Assembly (NCBI GenBank): GCA_002293505.1 | Contig: DBDI01000030.1 | Coordinates: 8,684-72,683, forward strand | DNA length: 64,000 nt | Source of the DNA: Alistipes sp. UBA936 | GTDB taxonomy: Bacteria > Bacteroidota > Bacteroidia > Bacteroidales > Rikenellaceae | Reading direction: 5' to 3' | Shown: in pieces, positions 52,513-60,281 of the stretch | Layout: each line of letters starts with the position of its first letter | Position numbering within the stretch: position 1 is the stretch's first letter | The notes under the pieces: generated by a model | The model's input: the letters and a program-made list of their open reading frames with translations, nothing else | The model's database searches: none | Told to the model about the DNA's origin: nothing | Translations under genes and position numbers: made by a program

Positions 52513-52520
52513 CAAAGGTA
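52513..52520 (-). promoter_or_regulatory. -7 box TACCTTTG, rplS
   Basis: An exact TAnnTTTG match 90 nt upstream of the rplS ATG, marking the 5' end of the leader. Confidence 0.6.
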
Positions 52521-52547
52521 AACAAAAAAAAATAACCCAACAAAAAT

Positions 52548-53060
52548 CTACAGGTTTTCACACAACTTTTTTATCCAAAAACTCGAATAGGGATAATTAA
52601 TATAGCCATATTTTGAGTCTGAAAAATCAGGCGTCCTAGTTGGACGCTTGAGGATGGTATTGTTTGATATTCGTATCTTCTTAATAATAGGTTTCCCAAT
52701 CTTTATGCCTATCCTTTGAGCACTCTTAAGGATAAAGTTCATGAATAATTCAGTTGCCTCTAATTGCCTGCTTACTTGGTTACCACCTGATTTTAGTTCT
52801 ATGACAAATACGAATGTTTTATCGTTATGGAATACGAACATTACATAGTCACAAATCTTTTTTAGTCCCTCCTTGTTCTCAAAGAAGGGAAATAAGTCAA
52901 GTATTTCGGGATCGAACTTATAAAGACAGTACCGATCTATACCCTTACTGTCTATTTTAAGCGACATAATAGGCTTCCTAACTCGCCTATCAACAGCAAG
53001 TTCTTCCATTACCGCTTGATTTGTAGCTAAAAATCGTTTATTAATTATGGTGTTTGCCAA
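52548..53060 (-). CDS. AT-rich PD-(D/E)xK nuclease-like protein, second gene of ATPase cassette
   Basis: 170 aa, no signal or TM segment. The middle has KKICDYVMF with Asp71 followed 17 residues later by FVIELKSGG with Glu88 and Lys90, the D-(X)n-ExK pattern of PD-(D/E)xK nucleases. The C-terminal part is basic (KIGKPIIKKIRI). I do not recognise the family. It starts 15 nt after the ATPase gene, and both are AT-rich and flanked by housekeeping genes. A nuclease effector controlled by the ATPase is a plausible reading. Confidence 0.65.
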   Translation of the reverse strand: MANTIINKRFLATNQAVMEELAVDRRVRKPIMSLKIDSKGIDRYCLYKFDPEILDLFPFFENKEGLKKICDYVMFVFHNDKTFVFVIELKSGGNQVSRQLEATELFMNFILKSAQRIGIKIGKPIIKKIRISNNTILKRPTRTPDFSDSKYGYINYPYSSFWIKKLCENL

Positions 53061-53075
53061 AGCGTGTAAACTTTT

Positions 53076-54458
53076 TTATTTATTGTTAGATAATGTAGCG
53101 TAGAATAATTTTTCTGTTAGAAAATTTTGATGTTCTATCGCATCGTCAATGGACGGGACATTAAATCCCTTATCGCTAACTTCAATATTTTTAACAACCA
53201 CTTTTCGACCATTTTTATAATAATCAAAGTAGTGAACACCGACATCATCGTTAGATATCAAGGTGCTGTCTATATATTCATCCGGTAAACTTATTCCTTT
53301 ATTGTATAGTGACTTAGCCATAATCATATTATTGAACTCTCTCACAATGTAGTCACTATGCGTGCTAATAAGCAGTCTCAGCCCATTATTAAGTAATTTC
53401 CCTAAAATTCGAGCAAGTATAAGTTGATTATCAGGATGTAGATTCATTTCAGGCTCATCAATGATAAGAAGTTCATTTTTGCTGGTAATATGCTTCAGAT
53501 TAAAAATTAGACTTGACAGTGTTTTTACAATTGATGCACTCATATGGATTGGTAATTTCCCCCTTTTTTTAGAAGCCGCTTTATTTGGGTAAAATATCAC
53601 ATCTCCTTCACTACTAACATCTAATTTGCCGTCTAATAATTCTTGCTCGATTTCCGAAGCTAATTCATAATAATAACCCTTTTCTTTTTTTATGGTTTCG
53701 AGATCATTGGCCACTCGTAAACCATCTCGAATCGCAAGAGGATATCGTTTTGAGCCGTAATTTAATAATGTGAATGGATCAAGTTTCTCATTACGAGAAA
53801 GCTTCTGCATTTGATCAATCAATGCGTTTCTACTTAATGAGAGCTCTTTGTTAAATGTATATATTGAATTCCTTTCAACAGGGAATATCTCAGTACCTAT
53901 AATAGGTGCAAAAGCAGAAACCTTATATATTGCTGAGGGTAATATGACGGATATCATAAACGCTTCTTCACCGTACACATTATCTTTGTTGGGTATAATT
54001 GTTATGTCGTATGATCCCGTTTTTTTTACAATAACAAACTTGTTTTTATTTAATGTTATAGTATCTTTATATTCTGAAATAAGCAGTTCATTTGAGCAAT
54101 CACTTTCAGAAGTGAGGAAATTAATGTCAAATCCCTCAAATAATTTTTCAGCTTCCTCGTCAGAAATACCGAAAATGGTATCCAGATTATCTTTTATATA
54201 GTCTGTCGACATTTTTCTATATCGGAAAACTTCTTGAGGATCGATGGACACGACTAATTCATCATTCTCTGTAAGTTGCTTCATTTTACTATCATCCATC
54301 TGCATCCGTGAAGGATAACTATTGCCACTCAAGGCATATATGACGTAAGCCAAATAGGTTTTTCCGGTATTATTCGGCCCACAAAAAATAATCAGTTTTT
54401 TGCCTAAATCTATTGTTGCCTCGCCGATAGCACCAATGTTGCGAACTTGGATTTTCAT
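53076..54458 (-). CDS. ABC/RecF-like AAA ATPase, first gene of AT-rich cassette
   Basis: 460 aa. Walker A GPNNTGKT at 27-34, a central region of unknown family, an ABC-like signature region (MSASIVKTLSSL), Walker B LLIIDEPEMNLHP with Asp334-Glu335, and LISTHSDYIV with His367 as the switch His. This OLD/SMC-like layout is shared by ATPases of many defence systems (PARIS AriA, Septu PtuA, Gabija GajA, retron ATPases), but no TOPRIM or HNH domain is present. GC is far below neighbours (28% at 53821-53880). Own promoter box at 54493-54500. Confidence 0.85.
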   Translation of the reverse strand: MKIQVRNIGAIGEATIDLGKKLIIFCGPNNTGKTYLAYVIYALSGNSYPSRMQMDDSKMKQLTENDELVVSIDPQEVFRYRKMSTDYIKDNLDTIFGISDEEAEKLFEGFDINFLTSESDCSNELLISEYKDTITLNKNKFVIVKKTGSYDITIIPNKDNVYGEEAFMISVILPSAIYKVSAFAPIIGTEIFPVERNSIYTFNKELSLSRNALIDQMQKLSRNEKLDPFTLLNYGSKRYPLAIRDGLRVANDLETIKKEKGYYYELASEIEQELLDGKLDVSSEGDVIFYPNKAASKKRGKLPIHMSASIVKTLSSLIFNLKHITSKNELLIIDEPEMNLHPDNQLILARILGKLLNNGLRLLISTHSDYIVREFNNMIMAKSLYNKGISLPDEYIDSTLISNDDVGVHYFDYYKNGRKVVVKNIEVSDKGFNVPSIDDAIEHQNFLTEKLFYATLSNNK

Positions 54459-54492
54459 ATGTTTTCGCTATTATCTTAATAGATATTAATCG

Positions 54493-54500
54493 CAAATATA
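54493..54500 (-). promoter_or_regulatory. -7 box TATATTTG, ATPase-nuclease cassette
   Basis: A TAnnTTTG match 34 nt upstream of the ATPase ATG (54458), so the acquired pair has a Bacteroidetes-type promoter of its own. Confidence 0.5.
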
Positions 54501-54563
54501 GTCAATAACTTTAATTGCTTGAAAATTTCGAACATGAAAATTGTAATGACGTATGTGATTTAT

Positions 54564-54571
54564 TATCTTTG
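54564..54571 (+). promoter_or_regulatory. -7 box TATCTTTG, surE
   Basis: An exact TAnnTTTG match 21 nt ahead of the surE ATG at 54593. Confidence 0.6.
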
Positions 54572-54592
54572 GGGCTTGAATAGTGAAAAATT

Positions 54593-55366
54593 ATGGCTGA
54601 CAGACTGATTTTTTTGACGAACGACGACGGGGTGGGGGCTCGCGGGCTGGAGCGGATGATCCAGATGATGCGCCCTTTTGGCCACCTTGTGGTTGTTGCT
54701 CCCGAGACTACCCAAAGCGGAATGGCCCACGCGATCACTATGTCCAACCCGTTGTTTCTTCGCGAGGTTCGTTCGGAGCCCGGTTTGGAGGTCTACGCCT
54801 GCTCGGGTACTCCCGTCGATTGCGTCAAAATGGCTCTCGACTACCTTCTGCCCGGCCGTAAACTCGATATGATCTGCTCCGGCATCAACCACGGCTCCAA
54901 CGCCGCCATCAACGTTCTCTACTCCGGTACTATGGGGGCTGCGATCGAGGGTAGCTTCTACGACGTTCCTTCGATCGGTTTTTCTCTCTGCGACCACTCG
55001 CTGGACGCCGACTTCGAGGCTGCGGGCGAGATCGTCCAGCGCATTGCCGGCGCCATACTCGAACATAAACCCGCTCTACCTCTCTGCCTCAACGTCAACA
55101 TTCCGGTCGGTCGGCCCGAGGATCTGGCCGGTATAAAGGTTTGCCGCCAATGCCGTGGTTATTGGAAGGAGGAGTTTTTCATTCGTAAGAATCCCGCCGG
55201 TCGCGACTACTTTTGGCTCACTGGCGACTTTCAGAACCACGAACCCGACGCCACCGACACCGACGAATGGGCTCTGGCCCACGGCTTCGTCTCGGTCGTT
55301 CCGATCCAGATCGACCTCACCAACCACGCTCAGGTCACTTCCCTTGGGAAGTTCCTGAACCGCTGA
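54593..55366 (+). CDS. surE: 5'/3'-nucleotidase SurE
   Basis: 257 aa, standard. IFLTNDDGVGARGLERM with the metal-binding NDD, then VVVAPETTQSGMAHAIT and CSGTPVDCVKM, ICSGINHGSNAAINVLYSGTMGAAIEG are all SurE landmarks. It dephosphorylates nucleoside monophosphates. Its stop overlaps the convergent nrnA by 32 nt, the largest convergent overlap in the window. Confidence 0.94.
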   Translation: MADRLIFLTNDDGVGARGLERMIQMMRPFGHLVVVAPETTQSGMAHAITMSNPLFLREVRSEPGLEVYACSGTPVDCVKMALDYLLPGRKLDMICSGINHGSNAAINVLYSGTMGAAIEGSFYDVPSIGFSLCDHSLDADFEAAGEIVQRIAGAILEHKPALPLCLNVNIPVGRPEDLAGIKVCRQCRGYWKEEFFIRKNPAGRDYFWLTGDFQNHEPDATDTDEWALAHGFVSVVPIQIDLTNHAQVTSLGKFLNR

Positions 55367-56318
55367 AGAACTCTTTGACTGCGCGCTTGTACCTTTCGAT
55401 GGTTACCTCCATCGAGTCGGTCGACTTGCCTCCTGCTGCGTTTCGGTGACCTCCTCCGTCGAAGTACTTGCGGGCGAACTCGTTCACATCGACCTCGCCT
55501 CGCGAGCGCAAAGATATCCGTATGAACTTATGGTTCTGTAACAGCATTGCCGACATCTTCACTCCCGCGATGCTCAGTGGGTAGTTCACAAATCCCTCGC
55601 TGTCTCCCTGCCTGAAATGGAATCGCCTCAGTTCGCTCTCTTTGAGCGATATCAGCGCTGCCTGTCCCTTCTCCATAATCTCCATCTTCGGCCCCAGCGC
55701 ATAGCTCAGCAGCCTCACCCGCCCCTCGGAGTATGAGTTGTACACCTGCCGGTTTATGTCCGGAATGTCTATTCCTCGTTCGACCAGCACCGCCACCGCC
55801 CGGAACAGTTCCGGCGTGAGGTTCGAGTATGAGAAGTTTCCCGTGTCGGTCATCATTCCCACGTACAGCACCGTTGCCATATCCCTGTCTATTGCTTCCG
55901 CTCCCACCATCTCCGAGATCAGTCGGAACACCACGAACGAGGTCGACGAGGCCTCCGGGTAGGAGAACGACACATCGAAATACCCTTCCGGCGGGTCGAG
56001 ATGGTGGTCGATGAGTATTTTCTTCGCCTTCGTGTTCGCCGCCACGGCTTCCGAGAGCCCTTCCAGTCGCGAGATATTGTTGAAATCCAGAAAGAAGATT
56101 ACATCCGCTTCCGCCGTTGCGGCCCTGATTTCGTCTCCGTGCTCGGTGAATATCCTGATCCGTTCCACCCCCGGCATCCAGTCCAGAAAGTACGGAAACT
56201 TGTTCGGCACCACACAGGTTGTCTTGTGCCCTCCTGCTTCGAGCATCTTGGCCCACGCGATCGAGGCTCCCAGTGCGTCTCCGTCGGGGTTATAGTGCGA
56301 CAGGATGAGGACGTTCAT
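55335..56318 (-). CDS. nrnA: DHH-family phosphoesterase, NrnA (nanoRNase/pAp phosphatase)
   Basis: 327 aa. DHH motifs: LSHYNPDGDALGAS, IFFLDFNNISR and ILIDHHLDP with DHH, plus the DHHA1 part GGGHRNAAGG. It degrades short oligoribonucleotides and 3'-phosphoadenosine 5'-phosphate. It starts 29 nt inside the upstream S41 gene, so its translation may be coupled to it. Confidence 0.93.
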   Translation of the reverse strand: MNVLILSHYNPDGDALGASIAWAKMLEAGGHKTTCVVPNKFPYFLDWMPGVERIRIFTEHGDEIRAATAEADVIFFLDFNNISRLEGLSEAVAANTKAKKILIDHHLDPPEGYFDVSFSYPEASSTSFVVFRLISEMVGAEAIDRDMATVLYVGMMTDTGNFSYSNLTPELFRAVAVLVERGIDIPDINRQVYNSYSEGRVRLLSYALGPKMEIMEKGQAALISLKESELRRFHFRQGDSEGFVNYPLSIAGVKMSAMLLQNHKFIRISLRSRGEVDVNEFARKYFDGGGHRNAAGGKSTDSMEVTIERYKRAVKEFFSGSGTSQGK

Positions 56319-57864
56319 AGATTCGTGCGCCTCCCCGGGTCGGGTCGTGCGGTTGTTTTACAAGTTCTCTGGTTACCGGCTCCGCGGCTCTCTCTCCCCG
56401 GGCTCGTGTCACTGCATCCGCATCGGGACTCACCACTCCTCCGTCGATCATTCTCAGGGCGCTTCCCAGTAGTCTCTCCGCCTGGTTGCCGAATTCGAAT
56501 ATTTCTCCTGTTCCTCCGGTGTTTTGCACCTCCCAGAATTCGTTCTTGGCCAGGTCGGGTTTCAGTCCTCCGGCGTAGTCGCAAAACGAGTCGGCGTTCA
56601 TAATCTTGAACGATATGGGCCACATATTATAGGTATACCCTCCCTCTTTGTGTTCTCGTAGATTCATCCCCACGTTCTTGCCTTCGGTTCTCTCGCCTAT
56701 GTGTACTATGTCGATCCCGACGGCTTTGGCCTGAAGCGAGTTGATGAACATTTCGCTTGCCGAGGCGCTGTTCTCTCCCGCCAGCACATATATCTTGTTC
56801 AGCTTCAGCGACGCATCCTCGTTCAGGAAAAAGTAAGACCGCGGGTTTGCGAATCCATCCGCCACGGCGATGTCCTTATTATAAAGTAGCCTGCAGAATA
56901 TCTGACTCGGGCCCACGTTTGCGGCCAGCGACGCGAGCAGTTGACACGAGCTGATTGCACCTCCGTGGTTGTACCTCAGGTCGAGCACCAGTTCCTGCGC
57001 TCCCCGGGCCTTGAAGTCGCGAAACACCTCTCGCAAATCGTTGTCGAACTCGCCCCATTGGCCCCTCATTTCGCCCGTCTCGAAGGCGTTGTAGACCAGA
57101 TACGCCACCCGTCGGTTTTGCACCGGCGAGTCGAACACATCGTGATAAAGTATGGGGGTGTTTCGAATGGTCTCCGCCGTCAGGTCATACTCGTTCCCAT
57201 CCTTGTCCGCCACTATCATCGAGGTTCCGCCCTGGAACCTGTGCAGCCTGTACCAGAATTGCTCATACTCCGCTCCCGCGCCTCCGTGAATCACCGCTCC
57301 GTTGTATCTTGTCAGCCACACTCCTCTCTTCAGTCCCGCTTCTTCGGCCGGTGAGTTCGGTTGCACCCACGTGACCAGCATCTCGACCACTGTGCTGTTC
57401 CTCTTCTGGAACGCCTGCACATCGAACCCGAAGCTCAGTTTTTCGCTCCCCGAGGCCCTCGTTGCCGTGGCGAGACGTTCAATGTACGAGTATGGTATTC
57501 CCGTCGGCGTGAATCGTCCGTTGGCGTAGTCATACCCTCCGTCTATCGTTGGTGGGTTTTCGCTCGTGTCGCGCGCGTTCTTCAGCGCCAGCACCGATTG
57601 GGTCAGGAACTCATCGTAGCTCAGTTTGTTGCTCGGCGGGGCTGTTGCTTTCACTTCTGCGTTCCAGTAGTACCAATCCTTCAGATCGTCGTAGATCCAC
57701 TTGTTGACTCCCGTCAGGGTGTTGTTCACCGGTGGATCCGGCGGTTCGGGTCCTCGATACGGGTCGCTTCCGCACGCCGCCATCGCCATCGCCATTGCCA
57801 GCGCCACGAACGCCACCAGCACGCCCCCCACAGCCCGATATATACGTTCTCTATTCATCTTCAT
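56290..57864 (-). CDS. S41 (C-terminal processing-type) peptidase lipoprotein, catalytic
   Basis: 524 aa. Lipoprotein signal ending MAACG (Cys31). Residues about 150-235 form a PDZ-like region. The S41 core has LRYNHGGAISS and nucleophile Ser366 in GENSASASEMF with Lys396 in ERTEGKNVGM as general base. It should cut exported polypeptides in the periplasm or at the surface. Partly homologous to the gene immediately upstream, whose catalytic pair is lost. It overlaps both the upstream paralogue (14 nt) and nrnA (29 nt). Confidence 0.9.
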   Translation of the reverse strand: MKMNRERIYRAVGGVLVAFVALAMAMAMAACGSDPYRGPEPPDPPVNNTLTGVNKWIYDDLKDWYYWNAEVKATAPPSNKLSYDEFLTQSVLALKNARDTSENPPTIDGGYDYANGRFTPTGIPYSYIERLATATRASGSEKLSFGFDVQAFQKRNSTVVEMLVTWVQPNSPAEEAGLKRGVWLTRYNGAVIHGGAGAEYEQFWYRLHRFQGGTSMIVADKDGNEYDLTAETIRNTPILYHDVFDSPVQNRRVAYLVYNAFETGEMRGQWGEFDNDLREVFRDFKARGAQELVLDLRYNHGGAISSCQLLASLAANVGPSQIFCRLLYNKDIAVADGFANPRSYFFLNEDASLKLNKIYVLAGENSASASEMFINSLQAKAVGIDIVHIGERTEGKNVGMNLREHKEGGYTYNMWPISFKIMNADSFCDYAGGLKPDLAKNEFWEVQNTGGTGEIFEFGNQAERLLGSALRMIDGGVVSPDADAVTRARGERAAEPVTRELVKQPHDPTRGGARIYERPHPVAL

Positions 57865-59635
57865 CTCCCAGTGTCATACTTGCTCTCGGTAGATAGTCTC
57901 TCGGATATCCTGCTTGTTGTCGCGAGCGACTTTCCAGCACTCCTCCGTTCGGTACCGCGGTTATTCCCATCACCATATCCATCGCCCTCCTCAGTAGCGG
58001 GTCTTCCGTAGCACCCTCCCATCCTTTCCACCCCCACCCGTCGTTCCACAGTATTCCGTTTCCCTGCCACTCGTTCACCGCGCCTCCGTTCGGCGTGAAG
58101 CCATATTCGTAAGCTCCGTTTCCCGCCGCGTTGAAGCACCTGAAGGCCGCAATCCACACCGCATACGTATGTTGCTCTCCCTCTACTTCGGCTGTTATCT
58201 CCTTTCGCACCATTCCCGTGTTCATCCCTTCGGTCACATCGCCTATTACCACCAGCTTCACCATCCCCTGATCCAGTCCCCTCAAAGCGTTTATCAACAG
58301 TTCTGCCGCTCCCGTCGTGTGGCCCGAGGTGAGTACGAACACCAGCGGTACTCCCACACTGCTTTCGTGCGGCTCGAAACTCCACGTCGCGTTGTTCGCC
58401 GCTGCTTCTCCCTCCGCGTACTGGAACCTCGCAAAGGTCTGTCCTGCCGCTTCGGCCGGTACCAGCAGATTTCCCACCACATTCGCCATCTTCGCCGTTC
58501 CTGTCTTGCTGTACCTCACGTCCAACACGAACACCTCCACTTCCGCGGCCTTCATCTCTGTAAACGTTCTCACTATGTCGGTTTCGTATTCCGGGTCGAA
58601 ACTCCTCAGCGCCAGATATCCCGTCCTGACGACCTCTCCGTCGAGCGTATGTGCCTCTATCACTTGCGGTGTCCCCAGTATCGGCGAGCCTTCCCACTCG
58701 CTCGTTGTCAGATCGACCGTCCTCCCTTCGTCTATCAACCGCGATGCGAATGGTTGGAAGGTCAGCATACTCAGCCTTGGCGAGAACCCTTCCACCGGAT
58801 GTACCAGCGTGTCTATTCTGTCGTTGTACTGATATCGCCCGGCTGTGTTGATGTAGTTTTGTAGTTGGATGTTGTTCACTTTCCAGAACCAGTCGCCCCT
58901 CTTCAGTCCCGCCGTGGCTGCCGGGCTTCCCTCGCCGACCCACATTACTCGTCCAACCAGCTTGCCGTCGTAGTTGCCCAGGTCGAACTCCATTCCGTAG
59001 TTCAGTCCGCTCGGGTCGCGCTCGATGTATGAATACAGATACCGCTTGGAGTCTCTTGCCCAGACGTTTCCGTCGAGTGGGTTTTGCCTCAGCGTGCTAA
59101 GATATGTCTCATAGAAACTCTTGTACCCTTGATTGTAGTCTCCCGGCGTTGTTCGCGTCTCGCCGTTGTAGTACCACGGGTTCAGCAGTTCCTCGTGCAC
59201 TCGCTTGTTGAGTTCCCACTCCGGACTCTGTCTCGGCGGGGTGATGTGTATTCCCAGTTGTTCTATCTCTATGGTCTTTGTCTCGCTTCCTGCGGTGAAG
59301 GTCAGCGTCGCTCTCCTCGTCGTCGGTTCCGCTTCGGGGTCTTCTGCGTCTTCCGGTAGTGTGTTCTCTTCGAATGTTATCACTATCGGTGTCACTCCTT
59401 GCGGGCCGCTCTTCGGATCTGTCGTCAGCCATTCCGCTCCTCCGCTCATCTGCCATCCTGCGTTTCGCGCGGTCACTCCCACATTGACCGTTGTTGCTCC
59501 TCGCCCGACGGTTATCTTCTCTTGCGACAGTTCCAGTGGTTCTCCTGGGGCGTTGTTGTACATATCGTCGCTGCAGGCCCCCAGCCCCAACAGAGCCGCG
59601 GCCACCGACACAAGTATGGCAAGGTACTTACTCAC
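57851..59635 (-). CDS. BACON-domain S41-like lipoprotein, apparently inactive paralogue
   Basis: 594 aa starting with GTG (59635). Lipoprotein Cys21. Residues about 35-130 are a BACON domain (ITVGRGATTVNVGVTARNAGWQ...EQLGI), usually carbohydrate- or mucin-binding. The rest aligns with the S41 paralogue, but the Ser is Thr440 (SGHTTGAAE) and the Lys is Met471 (TEGMNTGM), so catalysis is unlikely. It may be a binding or scaffold partner of the active protease. Leaderless GTG start; TAATTTTG box 6 nt upstream. Confidence 0.85.
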   Translation of the reverse strand: MSKYLAILVSVAAALLGLGACSDDMYNNAPGEPLELSQEKITVGRGATTVNVGVTARNAGWQMSGGAEWLTTDPKSGPQGVTPIVITFEENTLPEDAEDPEAEPTTRRATLTFTAGSETKTIEIEQLGIHITPPRQSPEWELNKRVHEELLNPWYYNGETRTTPGDYNQGYKSFYETYLSTLRQNPLDGNVWARDSKRYLYSYIERDPSGLNYGMEFDLGNYDGKLVGRVMWVGEGSPAATAGLKRGDWFWKVNNIQLQNYINTAGRYQYNDRIDTLVHPVEGFSPRLSMLTFQPFASRLIDEGRTVDLTTSEWEGSPILGTPQVIEAHTLDGEVVRTGYLALRSFDPEYETDIVRTFTEMKAAEVEVFVLDVRYSKTGTAKMANVVGNLLVPAEAAGQTFARFQYAEGEAAANNATWSFEPHESSVGVPLVFVLTSGHTTGAAELLINALRGLDQGMVKLVVIGDVTEGMNTGMVRKEITAEVEGEQHTYAVWIAAFRCFNAAGNGAYEYGFTPNGGAVNEWQGNGILWNDGWGWKGWEGATEDPLLRRAMDMVMGITAVPNGGVLESRSRQQAGYPRDYLPRASMTLGDEDE

Positions 59636-60281
59636 AACCTACAAAATTACAAAAATTTTTGATTCCGCACTCTTCGCAGGCTGGTTTTCGGGCCGTGCAC
59701 ACATACCTCCCGTGTAGTATCAGCCAATGGTGCGCTCGCGGGATCAGCTCCACCGGTATGTTCGCCGTCAGTTCCAGCTCGACCGCCAGTGGGGTTTTCG
59801 CACTCATCGGCACCAGCCCCGTTCGCCTCGCCACCCGGAATACGTGCGTGTCGACCGCCATCACCGGCTTGCCCCACAGTATCGACGCAACCACATTGGC
59901 TGTCTTTCTCCCCACTCCCGGCAGCGCCATCAAGGCGTCCTGATCGGCCGGTATCTCTCCTCCGTGCTCTTCGGTCAGCCGCCTGGCCAATGCTGCGAGG
60001 TTTCGCGCCTTGTTGTTCGGATAGGATATGCTGCGGATGTAGGGATAGATCTCCTCTGCCCCGACCTCCGCCATCGCTGCCGGATTCGGGAATCGCTCCA
60101 GTAGCGCCGGCGTGGTCAGATTTACCCTCTTGTCCGTGCATTGGGCCGACAGCACTACCGCCACCAGCAACTGCCACGGATTCTCGAACCTCAGTTCGCT
60201 CTCTGGCGCCGGTACGTTCTCCTCGAACCATCCCAGTATTCCCGCGTATCTCTCGGCCGTGGTCATCTTCGGGGTTGTCAC
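59628..60281 (-). CDS. nth: endonuclease III
   Basis: 217 aa. HhH motif LPGVGRKTANVV with the catalytic Lys, Asp in MAVDTHVFRV, and four Fe-S cysteines C-x6-C-x2-C-x5-C in the C-terminal CTARKPACEECGIKNFC. It removes oxidised pyrimidines and cuts AP sites. Its start overlaps uvrD by 4 nt (ATGA), pairing it with a repair helicase. The GTG start of the BACON gene lies in its last codons. Confidence 0.94.
   Translation of the reverse strand: MTTPKMTTAERYAGILGWFEENVPAPESELRFENPWQLLVAVVLSAQCTDKRVNLTTPALLERFPNPAAMAEVGAEEIYPYIRSISYPNNKARNLAALARRLTEEHGGEIPADQDALMALPGVGRKTANVVASILWGKPVMAVDTHVFRVARRTGLVPMSAKTPLAVELELTANIPVELIPRAHHWLILHGRYVCTARKPACEECGIKNFCNFVGCE
59642..59649 (-). promoter_or_regulatory. 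-7 box TAATTTTG within the nth 3' end, BACON-S41 gene
   Basis: A TAnnTTTG match 6 nt before the GTG start at 59635; leaderless and embedded in nth coding sequence. Confidence 0.5.

Noticed and set aside
53076..54458. ATPase cassette as PARIS, Septu or Gabija
   Set aside because: The partner has no DUF4435/TOPRIM, HNH or UvrD-like features, and the ATPase has no C-terminal TOPRIM; the DUF4435 gene in the window is about 38 kb away.
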